Part shown: positions 15,162 to 24,236 of the stretch, one piece after another | Numbering within the stretch: the stretch's first letter is position 1 | Layout: each line of letters opens with the position of its first letter | Assembly (NCBI GenBank): GCA_022791495.1 | Contig: JAAVZE010000014.1 | Location: 1-40,499, forward strand | From: Eubacterium sp. | Lineage (GTDB): Bacteria; Bacillota; Clostridia; Lachnospirales; Lachnospiraceae | Reading direction: 5' to 3' | DNA length: 40,499 nucleotides | The notes under the pieces: model-generated | Seen by the model: only the letters and a program-made list of their open reading frames with translations | Told to the model about the DNA's origin: nothing | Database searches by the model: none | Program-made: the position numbers and the translations under genes

Positions 15162-16043
15162 TTATATATTAGAAAAAATCCATTTATATCCTTTTTGCAC
15201 CATATAACTACATAAATGTGATAAAATGGCACCTTTTTCAATATAAACAATCATATTCTCATGGATGTTTTTCAAATCCTTTAACATAGGATATTCCGTT
15301 TTAAAACATTTAGATGTTAAATGTTCTTCTTCTAATACTACATTTTCTGAATAAATATTATTTATTTTTTCAAAAAAAATAAAAGAATGCGTTTTTTTTC
15401 CATCAAAAAAATAAATATTTTTATTATTTGAAATGCCAAATTCATACAAAATATCATTACAAAAAGTAATATTATGTACTATTTCTGAAAATTGTGGTAT
15501 CACAAAATTATCAATATTAATTTTTGTTTCTTTTACTTCTCCATCAATCAGATGCAAAGCAGTATCCTGTCGATAAAATTTATTTTTTTCTTTTTCCTCA
15601 TCTATCAAAATTCTTCCATAAATTCTTCCATTTCTAAATAATAAGGCACCCATACCATATACAAACTCAATATACAATTTGTGATTATATGCAATTATAC
15701 CGCCTGACCATTCAATTTTATCTAACAGTGGTTGACAAATAATATCAAAATGAGACTTATTTTGCATTTGTGCATGCAATTTATTGAATGAACACCCTAA
15801 TTCACTCAGCATTGGTGTAGCAGAGTAATAATGCGGATAGTCAATGTCCGAAAAACAAAATCTTAAATAAAAACGCTCTGATTTCCACTCTAATGCATAC
15901 TGCATTAATTTATTTTTTTGATTCACATCATCAGAGGATAATAAAATTGTATCTGGAATTGGCACCCTTTCTTTATATAATTTTAGCAATGTTTTTATTT
16001 TTTCAGTATAGTATTTTTTTGATAAACTGATTAGCTTACCCAT
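15162..16043 (-). CDS. Small PEP-synthase/rifampin-phosphotransferase-like protein
   Basis: The 293-residue protein aligns by eye with a shortened pyruvate-phosphate-dikinase-type ATP-grasp domain. KERVPIPDTILLSS (about 24-37) matches the usual VPxPxGF entry, FYLRFCFSDIDYP (58-70) the VRSSAxxED segment, IICQPLLDKIEWSGGIIAYN (101-120) the VQxMV-SGV segment, and IEFVYGMGALLFRNG (125-139) the GxGE-VxG segment. The end, YIEKGAILSHLCSY with H276, resembles the phosphohistidine swivel motif GGxxSHxA. Normal relatives are 700-900 residues, so this is strikingly compact and lacks a PEP/pyruvate barrel. Start 16043 follows GGAGG. A 241-bp gap separates it from the radical SAM gene. The family call is my inference from weak motifs. 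Confidence 0.5.
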   Translation of the reverse strand: MGKLISLSKKYYTEKIKTLLKLYKERVPIPDTILLSSDDVNQKNKLMQYALEWKSERFYLRFCFSDIDYPHYYSATPMLSELGCSFNKLHAQMQNKSHFDIICQPLLDKIEWSGGIIAYNHKLYIEFVYGMGALLFRNGRIYGRILIDEEKEKNKFYRQDTALHLIDGEVKETKINIDNFVIPQFSEIVHNITFCNDILYEFGISNNKNIYFFDGKKTHSFIFFEKINNIYSENVVLEEEHLTSKCFKTEYPMLKDLKNIHENMIVYIEKGAILSHLCSYMVQKGYKWIFSNI

Positions 16044-16284
16044 CTTTGTTCCTCCATACTTAAATATCTGAATGTGAGAAAATAAATATATGGTAACATT
16101 CATAAAGCATTTCAAAGTCGATTCCTATGAAGATGCAAATTTTAAAATCATAAGTATTATTATATGATCAACAAATGTCTCTGTGATATTTCTTACTTTA
16201 CTCTTAAAAAGACATTATAAGAGTCAAATTACAAAAATTATATTCTCTTCAAAAAAATAAAAACGTGATTTGCATGATATGTTT

Positions 16285-17295
16285 TTACGAAGTTACATTA
16301 TAATCAATTTGTGCCTTCCAACATCTACACAATGATACATAACCCATCTTCTTTTCGCCTAATAACATTTCAGCTGGACAACCTGCTTCAAGCAATTTTT
16401 GTTGACTTGTAATATTTTCAAAAAACATATCCATCTCATTCCATTTCTTATTTATCGATAAATTTCCCTCTTTATCAAAATAAAAAAAGTTGTATGGATA
16501 ATCAAATAATAGCGAACAAATATATGCTTTCCCATCTGGCATTACAGATAACCTATCCATAGAATATCCTAAACAACCTTGAAACCCTTGCATTTCATAT
16601 TTCTCAATTTCTTCTTTTATTGACCAAGCAGGTGGATACCATACTTTAACATTAGATTCATACTGTTCAATTTTATTACATACATCTCGCCATTCGTCCG
16701 CACTTATAGCCAAATGTTCTATATCCTTACCATTACCTTCAGAACTCATTACATGGAAATTAACTTTTCCAACATCCATACTCTCAGCCAGATCTATTAC
16801 TTTTAAAACATCATTTATATTTCTTTTCTGTATTGTACATGTAAAAACTACATTATACCCTCTAGTAATTAATTTTTCAACATTTCTTATTACATTTCTA
16901 AAAACCCCATCACCCCTAATATAATCATTTGAATCACTTGTTGCACCATCTAAACTGATTCTTATTTCATGAAGTAATGCTGGTTCTATTTGGATAAGTT
17001 TATCAATACATACCCCATTTGTATCTATACATATTGAATCAAAATGATTTTGTGCTGCTATTTGTATTATTTGTAATAAATTATTATGTAATGTAGGTTC
17101 TCCACCTAATATAGTAAGATGTGTTGTTCCTAAGTTTCTACAAGTTGTAAGAATATTTTTAGCTTGAATTATATCCATTTCTTTCTTTTCATCTAATCGT
17201 TCTCCCATATAACAATGTCTACATTTTAATTGACATCTTTCTGTAATATATAAGAAAACATACTTAAATCGCTCATAATGATATCTTTTATCCAT
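16285..17295 (-). CDS. Radical SAM enzyme with SPASM-like C terminus
   Basis: The 336-residue protein has the cluster-binding CQLKCRHC at 21-28 (CxxxCxxC), the SAM-binding GGEP at 64-67, and a TIM-barrel pattern with SICIDTNG and IRISLDGAT. The C-terminal third contains GCLGY, MPDGKAYICSLLF, AGCPAEM and LCRCWK, which could hold an extra iron-sulfur cluster as in SPASM/twitch enzymes. Members modify peptides or small molecules by radical chemistry. No precursor peptide gene is visible in the cluster, so a peptide substrate is not supported. Its ATG overlaps the stop of the preceding gene (ATGGATAA), showing translational coupling. Confidence 0.88.
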   Translation of the reverse strand: MDKRYHYERFKYVFLYITERCQLKCRHCYMGERLDEKKEMDIIQAKNILTTCRNLGTTHLTILGGEPTLHNNLLQIIQIAAQNHFDSICIDTNGVCIDKLIQIEPALLHEIRISLDGATSDSNDYIRGDGVFRNVIRNVEKLITRGYNVVFTCTIQKRNINDVLKVIDLAESMDVGKVNFHVMSSEGNGKDIEHLAISADEWRDVCNKIEQYESNVKVWYPPAWSIKEEIEKYEMQGFQGCLGYSMDRLSVMPDGKAYICSLLFDYPYNFFYFDKEGNLSINKKWNEMDMFFENITSQQKLLEAGCPAEMLLGEKKMGYVSLCRCWKAQIDYNVTS

Positions 17296-18361
17296 TGTCT
17301 TGTACCTCGTTAATCTTTCTTTGATACTCCAGTATTTTCTTACAAATATAATCTCTCAGTTCTTCGGTACCCATATTATTTTTCTCTTTTTCATGGAATA
17401 CATACCGCTTGATATCTTCCAACATTTCACTGTTCATTTCTTTTAATAATAATTTAATCTTTTTTTCTGTACCATCAAAATACAATTCATTCTCGCTTGT
17501 AGTTTTTTTCGGCACACTATTATTAGATTCATAGTATGTTTTGCATAAAATTGTATAAACAAAATTCCCAATAAAATGTCCATGCTCTTTGACATATTGT
17601 TCAAATACATCTTTTCTTCCACTCCAAATTACAGATAACAATACACCCTTATATTTCATATTACAAAGCATACACAACCCTAAAATGTAGCGGATATTAT
17701 GTATTCCTTTTTCTTTACTATCGCAAAAAAGGTTTTTATAGTTGTTAGCTAAGAACGGCAAAAAAGAATTATAAAGAACATTGATGAAATTCGAATTATG
17801 CCTTGTACTTTTATAATATTTACTTGCTATAACAATTTTAACTCTATTATTCGATATTTTTTTTATCCATTTGCACATCATTTTCAAATCAAATTTATAT
17901 TTTCTTTGTTGTGCAGTATATATCGATACATCTTGTGCATAAAATTCAGTATCATGAATTAATATAATGCATTCAACTCCTAACTCAGCCAATTCTCCCA
18001 TAAAGCCCCAGTAAATAGCATCAATCCAATTTATATGGTGTTTTAATCTAATTTGGTATATACAACGTGCCCTATATGTTGAATTGATATCATTTCTTAA
18101 AAGAGTCCGATCAGCCTCTTCGATAGTACATAATGGTCTTTCTTCTAAAAACTTATCTATTTTTTCGTAAGATACCTTCTTTTTTCTATATCTAAGAAAT
18201 ATCATTATCAAAATGTATAAAAAAGCTACAGCAATTCCAAAAAGTATAGTTGCTATTTTTCCAAGATGCGTGGTTTTAGAATATAAATCTCCTAAAACCA
18301 CACCTATTATTGTTGTTAAAACAAATCCTAATGCTTTTAATAATTTTATCATCTTTAACAC
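17288..18361 (-). CDS. Membrane-anchored protein resembling a class I aminoacyl-tRNA synthetase
   Basis: The 357-residue protein starts with two transmembrane helices (about 8-24 and 36-56), then a soluble domain. That domain has an HINW tetrad at 109-112 where class I synthetases have HIGH. GELAELGVECIILIHD (122-137) and the later KIVIASKYYKS (175-184) match the order of Tyr/TrpRS strands. KKTTSENELYFD (285-296) lies where KMSKS and the following conserved strand would be. Both catalytic tetrads are altered, so activity as a real synthetase is doubtful; adenylation of another acid is possible. The likeness is by eye only. The start may be GTG 18361 or ATG 18352; neither has a strong site. 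It lies 5 bp after the hydrolase gene. Confidence 0.45.
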   Translation of the reverse strand: MLKMIKLLKALGFVLTTIIGVVLGDLYSKTTHLGKIATILFGIAVAFLYILIMIFLRYRKKKVSYEKIDKFLEERPLCTIEEADRTLLRNDINSTYRARCIYQIRLKHHINWIDAIYWGFMGELAELGVECIILIHDTEFYAQDVSIYTAQQRKYKFDLKMMCKWIKKISNNRVKIVIASKYYKSTRHNSNFINVLYNSFLPFLANNYKNLFCDSKEKGIHNIRYILGLCMLCNMKYKGVLLSVIWSGRKDVFEQYVKEHGHFIGNFVYTILCKTYYESNNSVPKKTTSENELYFDGTEKKIKLLLKEMNSEMLEDIKRYVFHEKEKNNMGTEELRDYICKKILEYQRKINEVQDNG

Positions 18362-18366
18362 GATCT

Positions 18367-19086
18367 CTATACATTAATAACTTCGCCATCTATAGGTAAA
18401 AAAATATTATTTTTTTTGTTTTTATAACTGTATTCACCTCTGTGAGTAATATAAAATTTTTTTAGTGGAAATCTTTCTGCGAGCATTTCTATTTCTTCAA
18501 AAGAAATATGCCCTTTCAAACCACCTTTCAATGTAGTTCCATCAATTATAATACAAGCACAATCAATTATATTTTTTTCTAATCCTTCAAATAACTCCGT
18601 ATCCGCTGTAATTAATGTTTTACTGCAAGCATTGTCTACAATAAATCCATATGCTTCCATATCTAAATGTTGTACTTTAAAAGGATTTACGTTTATTCTA
18701 AGAGGCTCAACATTAATAACATTGTTTAATTTATAAAATTGAGATTTGCTATTTTCTTTAATTATATTAAAATCTTCATTTGGAAACCCAAGGCGTAGCA
18801 CATTTTTTACATTATCCTCTAATGAATGTGGTCCATAAATTTTTAATTCTGATACTTTCTTTTTCAATCCATATTCCATTAAAACAAAAGGTAATCCAAA
18901 ATAATGATCTCCATGAAGATGTGAAATAAATATATGACTAATTTTTTCAAAATTTATATTATCTTTCCACAAAATAGAATTTGCCGCAGGAGGAGCATCA
19001 ATTAAAATACTGTCTTCTATTAAAACTGATGCCCCAATTCTTTTAGAATTAATCGAACTACCCGTACCAATAAATTTTATTTTCAT
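18367..19086 (-). CDS. Metallo-beta-lactamase-fold hydrolase (RNase Z-like group)
   Basis: The 239-residue protein begins KIKFIGTGSS and has the metal motif SHLHGDH with H56, H58, D60 and H61, then VQHLDMEAYGF, the TADTE Asp and a C-terminal THRGEY His. This order is that of RNase Z/PhnP-like single-domain hydrolases that cut phosphodiester bonds. It lacks the long exosite arm of true RNase Z, so a small cyclic or phosphodiester substrate is more likely than tRNA. It is the second gene of the cluster, 89 bp after the CYTH gene and 5 bp before the synthetase-like gene. Confidence 0.85.
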   Translation of the reverse strand: MKIKFIGTGSSINSKRIGASVLIEDSILIDAPPAANSILWKDNINFEKISHIFISHLHGDHYFGLPFVLMEYGLKKKVSELKIYGPHSLEDNVKNVLRLGFPNEDFNIIKENSKSQFYKLNNVINVEPLRINVNPFKVQHLDMEAYGFIVDNACSKTLITADTELFEGLEKNIIDCACIIIDGTTLKGGLKGHISFEEIEMLAERFPLKKFYITHRGEYSYKNKKNNIFLPIDGEVINV

Positions 19087-19175
19087 TCTATTAAACTCCT
19101 TTTACAATAAACAAGAATGTTATCTTTTTAATATAAATTTCTATTTCATTAAAACCTATCTTTAATCAGGAAAAA

Positions 19176-19721
19176 CTAAATATAACCATAATATTTTTTC
19201 ATAAGGTTAACATATCCATCGTTGATTCTGTTTTTGGGGGATAATCCCAAATTATTTTCCATAAAATCTATAATTTTCTTTTTACCATAAGATATATCTT
19301 CGTGAAAAAATTCACCTTCTATAAAAAGCCCTAATTTATCAACATCGTCTAGATTTATTTCAAATGATCCAACATGAAAAGATAACCTACGCTTCTTAAT
19401 TTCCATAAATTTGCAATGTCCTATTTTCTGAAAAATCTCATCAATTATAAATGGACTTTCAACACCCGTTTCTAATTCTACCCAACTAGACCGATCTTCT
19501 ACTAACGCTTTATAGGCCATCCAAGTGTTCTTATTGTTTTCCTCACGTATTCTTAATAAGTATGGAATTGACTTTATATTAGGGAAAAAATCTGTCTGAC
19601 AATAATAACTATCTTTTTGTTCTAAATAGTTAAACTCCTTATCCATTTTTTCTAGAATATTTTTAATATGCTCATATTTATCTGCTGAAATCTTATATTT
19701 AACTTCTACTTCCTTTTTCAT
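19176..19721 (-). CDS. CYTH-domain protein (class IV adenylate cyclase/triphosphatase type)
   Basis: The 181-residue protein has the CYTH hallmark ExExK at residues 4-8 (EVEVK). Alternating charged strands follow: LLRIREEN, WMAYKAL, WVELETGV, FMEIKKRRLSF, FEINLDDVDKLGLFIEGEF. These line the triphosphate tunnel. CYTH enzymes cleave triphosphates (thiamine triphosphate, tripolyphosphate) or make cAMP; the sequence does not decide which. It is the first gene of the five-gene cluster. AAGGAG precedes the ATG, and a TGCATA-N10-TATGCA inverted repeat lies upstream at 19792-19813. No clear -35/-10 pair was found. Confidence 0.85.
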   Translation of the reverse strand: MKKEVEVKYKISADKYEHIKNILEKMDKEFNYLEQKDSYYCQTDFFPNIKSIPYLLRIREENNKNTWMAYKALVEDRSSWVELETGVESPFIIDEIFQKIGHCKFMEIKKRRLSFHVGSFEINLDDVDKLGLFIEGEFFHEDISYGKKKIIDFMENNLGLSPKNRINDGYVNLMKKYYGYI

Positions 19722-19933
19722 GACTTTCTCCTTAATTAATACACAAAATTAACTATATATCCTTAAGAATAGAATCCAAACTATATTGTTCTGCATACAA
19801 ATTCAAATATGCATAAAATGTAAGTTAAACTTTGCAAGTAATATTTTTTCTATTATAATTATTCTACCTAATCTACCCCAGTATGTATTATTATAATTTT
19901 TTTTAATTATAACACAATATGGCTACACCATAC

Positions 19934-19980
19934 TTTGTCGAACTACAAAAAACCTTGCAATCCATTGTCGAACTGCAAGG
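19934..19980. repeat. Two direct repeats of TTGTCGAACT(A/G)CA with an overlapping hairpin
   Basis: TTGTCGAACTACA starts at 19935 and TTGTCGAACTGCA at 19965, 30 bp apart. The second copy lies in a hairpin with arms CCTTGCA (19953-19959) and TGCAAGG (19974-19980). It lies between the cluster promoter region and the 3' end of the recombinase remnant. It may be a transposon end or a regulator site; each copy contains a TGTCGAA heptamer. Confidence 0.5.
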
Positions 19981-20000
19981 CAATTTGTCATTCCTAACCC

Positions 20001-21460
20001 TTATCTCTCCACATCTATTTCCAAGCCTGACTTAAACTCCATCGTCATCCTATCATCATACACCGTAACTTTCTCCACCAGCCTCCGAACCAACTGCTCA
20101 TCATACCCCAATGGTTCATTAATCTGTTTCTCCAGAAAATCCCTCATTTCCTCAATCCTCTGCCTCCTGCCATCCCTCACCACATCCCGTGTCAGAACAT
20201 TCTGCCTCTGCCCCCTCAGTTTATGGATTGCATCTGCAACATTCCCGTACCCCTTTTTGTCACTTGCCAGCTGCAAAAGTTCCTGTTGCAACTCTTCCAG
20301 CTTATGGTCAATCTCTTCAATCTGCTCCCCACTTTCGTTCTCCAAAACCGTCTTGATATTCTCCTCCAAAACAGACAAGAATGCATCCTTTCCACCCCAC
20401 ACTTTCTGAATCGCCTTTACCACTGCATTCTGCAAATCCGATTCCTGAATGGTCGGTGCATCACACTTCTTAGGTCCATGCTCTACGCGGGTGCAGCACC
20501 GCCAGACCGTAGAATGTTTCCCCCTGTTGCTCCAAGCAATCCTGCGGTAAATATCCCCGCACTTGAAACAATAAACAATGCTTGATAAGGCATACTTACT
20601 ACTGTACACTCTTTTCTTCCGTTTCGCCCCGCTGTGGAGGTTTGCCCTCCGTACCATCTCTTCCTGCACCTGCATATAGAGGTCACGGGGGATGATTGGC
20701 TCATGGCTGTTCTCCACATAATACTGCGGCACAATGCCGTTATTCTTGACCCGTTTCTTGGAAAGGAAATCCACAGTGTAAGTTTTCTGCTGGAGGGCAT
20801 CTCCGATATATTTTTCATTCTGTAATATTTTCTTCAATGTTTCCGGCCGCCATCTCTCCTTCCCCGCCGCTGTCAGGATACCGTCTGCCTCCAGGCTTTT
20901 TCCAATCTGTGCAAGGCTTGCCCCTTCCAGGTATTCCCGGTAAATCCGCTTTACAACCTCCGCCTCTTCTGGCTCGATGACCAGCCGCCCTTCTTCATCT
21001 TTTGTGTATCCAAGGAACCATGGTTGACCTGCACAAGCCCCTGCTGATAACGGTACTGCAGGCCGAGTTTCACGTTCTGGCTTAAGGACTGGCTCTCCTG
21101 TTGCGCCAGCGATGCCATGATGGTCAGCAGCACCTCCTCTTTGGAAACCATTGTATTGATATTTTCTTTTTCAAAAAGCACGGGAATGTTCCTATCCTTT
21201 AACTGACGGATGTATTTCAGACAGTCCAGCGTGTTCCTGGTAAAACGGCTGATGGACTTGGTAATGACCATATTGATTCTTCCCGCCATGCATTCCTCAA
21301 TCATACGATTAAACTCCCCGCGCTTGTGGGTGTCAGTACCGGAAAATTCTTCATCCGCGAATATTCTGCAGCTCCCATTCAGGATTTCTATTTATATATT
21401 CCGTATAATGTTTAATTGGATTTCAACAGCCTGCTGACCTCTTCGATTTTTTACAAATTC
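20001..21460 (-). pseudogene. Serine recombinase (resolvase/TnpX-like), broken by several frameshifts
   Basis: The remains run from an N-terminal [13 protein letters not shown] and [20 protein letters not shown] catalytic-domain segment, through [19 protein letters not shown] and a [18 protein letters not shown] helix. A recombinase domain with a zinc ribbon (CFKCGD ... WRCCTR) follows, and a coiled coil to the stop at 20001. Frameshifts are visible near 21012-21025 (after QVNHG), 21366-21371 and 21406-21413, and the first residues with the catalytic Ser are missing or unreadable. The large serine recombinase family moves Tn4451-like elements and integrative elements. The 278-residue C-terminal frame alone could not be active. 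Confidence 0.85.
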
Positions 21461-21678
21461 CCGTTCATCATTTTTAAAAGGGCATTCTTCTTCCCCTACT
21501 CAATTCCATGCGCTTAACTCCCCCTCCTTTGCAGTCATGGATACATAAACTGCAGCCACTCTTATTGCTGTATAATTCAAACCGCAAAAGTACGTTTACA
21601 CCATGCCAAAAAAGTATTACCTCTCCATTTTTACTTTCTTAATATATGGTATTAACATGCTTATTAGGAGGCTTTACC

Positions 21679-22023
21679 ATGAATTATAATCCAAAACCCT
21701 TTGGCACAGTTTTGAAGAATGCACGAATGGATAAAAAACTTACCCAGGCGGAATTGGCAGAAATACTGGATATCTCTTTATCCTATTTAAAAGACCTTGA
21801 GCGGTTTCGGAATAACCCCAGTTACGAGATCTTTGAAAGGGTAATACATTATTTTAACCTTTCGGCAGATACTGTGATCTATCCAAACAAAAATATAACC
21901 GATAATACATACCAGCAAATAGAACGTCTCTTGACCCGATGTGACAACGGACAGCTGGAAGTAATACTTGCTACCACCAAGGCATTGTTATCCATGAACG
22001 AAACCTCCCCAGAATCGGAATAA
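21679..22023 (+). CDS. XRE-family transcriptional regulator
   Basis: The 114-residue protein has an N-terminal helix-turn-helix: PFGTVLKNARMDKKLTQAELAEILDISLSYLKDLE with the second and third helices at about 24-46. A short helical C-terminal tail follows. Start 21679 (MNYNPKPFG) follows AGGAGG by seven bases; an upstream in-frame ATG at 21646 has no site. Proteins of this kind accompany conjugative or mobilizable elements, and it is divergent from the decayed recombinase, so it is probably a leftover of the same element. Confidence 0.8.
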   Translation: MNYNPKPFGTVLKNARMDKKLTQAELAEILDISLSYLKDLERFRNNPSYEIFERVIHYFNLSADTVIYPNKNITDNTYQQIERLLTRCDNGQLEVILATTKALLSMNETSPESE

Positions 22024-22117
22024 AAGGTAATATATCCGATCAGTCAGACAGCCCTTTCTGGCCTGGCGGCGCGATTTTGAACACTGTTTCACTGTGCCGT
22101 TGAGCCGCCCTCTAACA

Positions 22118-22165
22118 TATAAAAGGCTCATTTCTGCACCAGTACTTCTTTGCAAAAATGAGCCT
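22118..22165 (-). terminator. Intrinsic terminator after the chemotaxis receptor gene
   Basis: Minus strand: AGGCTCATTT(T)TGCA pairs with TGCAGAAATGAGCCT across a 15-base loop (stem 22165-22124), followed by TTTAT. It is 45 bp after the stop at 22210. Confidence 0.75.
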
Positions 22166-22209
22166 GTATACTATTTATTTCTCCACTCTACCAGACAAAT
22201 ATATTCCAC

Positions 22210-24210
22210 TCAGACTTTAAAAGATGCTACAGTCTGGTTTAAAAGTTCACTCAGCCGGAATAGTTCTTCCATCTTCTCCAGCACAGCATTAGAATTTTCA
22301 TTGGAACTCTGGGCAGACTGTTCCATCCCCTGCATACACACCGCGATCTCTCCCACCAGGGCTGCGATGGACCGGATCGATGCATTGATCCCCTCCATGC
22401 TGGCGCTCATCTGTCTGGAGGCGGTCCCAAGATCACCGGAGATTCCGCTGTAAAATGCGGCATCCTGCTTATACATTCCGGCAAGCTCCGTCATGCCCTG
22501 ATAGTCCTTCATCACCTTTTCGTTCATAAATTCTAATACTTCCCTGGATCTGCCGGACAGCACCGATACGTTTTGTACCACATCCTCTGTCACCTTCCGG
22601 ATCTTATCCACAGCTTCTCTGGAATTGTCCGCCAGCTGACGGATCTCATCTGCCACCACGGCAAATCCCTTCCCCGCTTCTCCGGCTCTCGCCGCCTCAA
22701 TAGAGGCATTCAGTGCCAGAAGGTTCGTCTGGGAACTAATGGAAAGGATTTCCTCCGTCAGCGTATCTATATCCCGCACCCTCTGGCTGTCCGCAATGGC
22801 CTTTTCCAGTTCGGTTTTCGTCTCACTGTAGAGAGAAACCGCTTCCCTCTCCGATCTTTCTGAATTCTCATGCTGTTTTCCGGCACGGTTCATGATATCA
22901 CTTGACTGCTCTGCCGCCTCTCCCGCCTTCTTTGCCACGTCTTCTACCAAAACACCTATTTCCTGTCCTGTGATCTTTATACTCTCCGCCAGCTCATTTG
23001 CCTCGGTAGTCTGCTTCATCACCTGCACCACAGAACTCAGGATATCCGAGATCCCCTGGGTCAGCACCGCCATCTCGGCAGACGTCCCCTCCGCGATGGT
23101 TCCAATGCTCTCTGCTTCCTCTTTCGTATTAAGAATAATGCCCCGGATCTGCTGTTTTACCTCCGACGTCGCCCTGCGGATCTGCTCCGTCTCATCTTTA
23201 TATTCTTTGGGAATTCCCTTTTCACTGACTGTATTTTCGGAAAAATCTCCCGATGCAAACTGTTTTAATGTCTGCACCGGTGCCAGCATCCTGCCGATCA
23301 GCCCCGCCATAAACACAGTGACAAGGGCGATGACCACCAGCGCCACCACGATCGCCACCGCAAGCATGGCTGTCAGGGAACTTAAGACATTGGCAGTCGG
23401 TACCACCACGCCCAGCTTCCAGCTGCTGCCCTCAATGACCGAGACCGCAAAATAACATTTCCTTCCATCGTAGTCCTCCCTTTTTACCACACCATGTTCC
23501 GTCTCACCCATCAGATCAGCCAGTCCTGGCATAATATCCGCGACTTTCACCGCGCTGTCCTCTTTTGGCTCGTAATCTTTGTTCTTGTGGGCCACATACT
23601 GCCCGCTGCTGTCCGCCAGAAATCCATATACCCCCTCTTCATAATTGATGCTTCCGGTCAGGTCCGTTACAGTACCCAGCGTCACATCCAGACCAATGAC
23701 TGCTTCCAGCTCTCCTTCTATGTAAACAGGTGATGCGATGGTGGTACACATCTGGTTGGTGATAACATCCCAATAGGGATCTGTCACGATGGTGGTCTTT
23801 TTTTCCGCGGCCTGCTGATACCAGCCACGCTGTACCGGATCATATCCCTCAGGTATTTCAGCATCCCGGTTGGACTGGATAAACTTACTGTCTTTTGTGC
23901 CACAATAGAGATTTAACAGCTCTTCCCTACCTTCTGAATAGGTGTCCATCACAGACTGGATAAACGCATCTTCCTTATTTCCGGCCGCCTCGATACTGTT
24001 GGCTGCTCCCTCCGCCAGCATTTTCTCATTTTCGATCCATGTATTGATCTCTCCGGCATACCGGTCCGCATTCAGCTGCACAGCCTCCGTTTGATTTTGG
24101 ATCAAATGCTTCCCTGCCACGATGACAATTCCCACCGTTGTCAGTATAATACTTGCCGCAACAATAAATATGACACTGATCGTCAATTTTCCTTTAATCG
24201 TCTTTCTCAT
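22210..24210 (-). CDS. Methyl-accepting chemotaxis protein with dCACHE sensor
   Basis: The 666-residue protein starts [10 protein letters not shown] with a first transmembrane helix (about 10-32). An extracellular dCACHE-type domain follows (EINTWIENE helix, [32 protein letters not shown]), then a second transmembrane helix (about 285-310), a HAMP region, and a long coiled-coil signalling domain. The kinase-contact hairpin is [36 protein letters not shown], split here as in all MCPs. No CheB/CheR tether pentapeptide is seen. Start 24210 follows GGAGAGG; the frame opens further upstream inside the kinase gene. It is 26 bp after the kinase gene, so it is probably cotranscribed. Ligands of dCACHE domains are often amino acids; unknown here. 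Confidence 0.9.
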   Translation of the reverse strand: MRKTIKGKLTISVIFIVAASIILTTVGIVIVAGKHLIQNQTEAVQLNADRYAGEINTWIENEKMLAEGAANSIEAAGNKEDAFIQSVMDTYSEGREELLNLYCGTKDSKFIQSNRDAEIPEGYDPVQRGWYQQAAEKKTTIVTDPYWDVITNQMCTTIASPVYIEGELEAVIGLDVTLGTVTDLTGSINYEEGVYGFLADSSGQYVAHKNKDYEPKEDSAVKVADIMPGLADLMGETEHGVVKREDYDGRKCYFAVSVIEGSSWKLGVVVPTANVLSSLTAMLAVAIVVALVVIALVTVFMAGLIGRMLAPVQTLKQFASGDFSENTVSEKGIPKEYKDETEQIRRATSEVKQQIRGIILNTKEEAESIGTIAEGTSAEMAVLTQGISDILSSVVQVMKQTTEANELAESIKITGQEIGVLVEDVAKKAGEAAEQSSDIMNRAGKQHENSERSEREAVSLYSETKTELEKAIADSQRVRDIDTLTEEILSISSQTNLLALNASIEAARAGEAGKGFAVVADEIRQLADNSREAVDKIRKVTEDVVQNVSVLSGRSREVLEFMNEKVMKDYQGMTELAGMYKQDAAFYSGISGDLGTASRQMSASMEGINASIRSIAALVGEIAVCMQGMEQSAQSSNENSNAVLEKMEELFRLSELLNQTVASFKV

Positions 24211-24236
24211 AACTTGCCTCTCCATTTCTATTCTTT

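Noticed and set aside
16044..17300. A RiPP precursor peptide for the radical SAM enzyme
   Set aside because: No small frame with a ribosome binding site and leader-like sequence was found next to the gene on the same strand.
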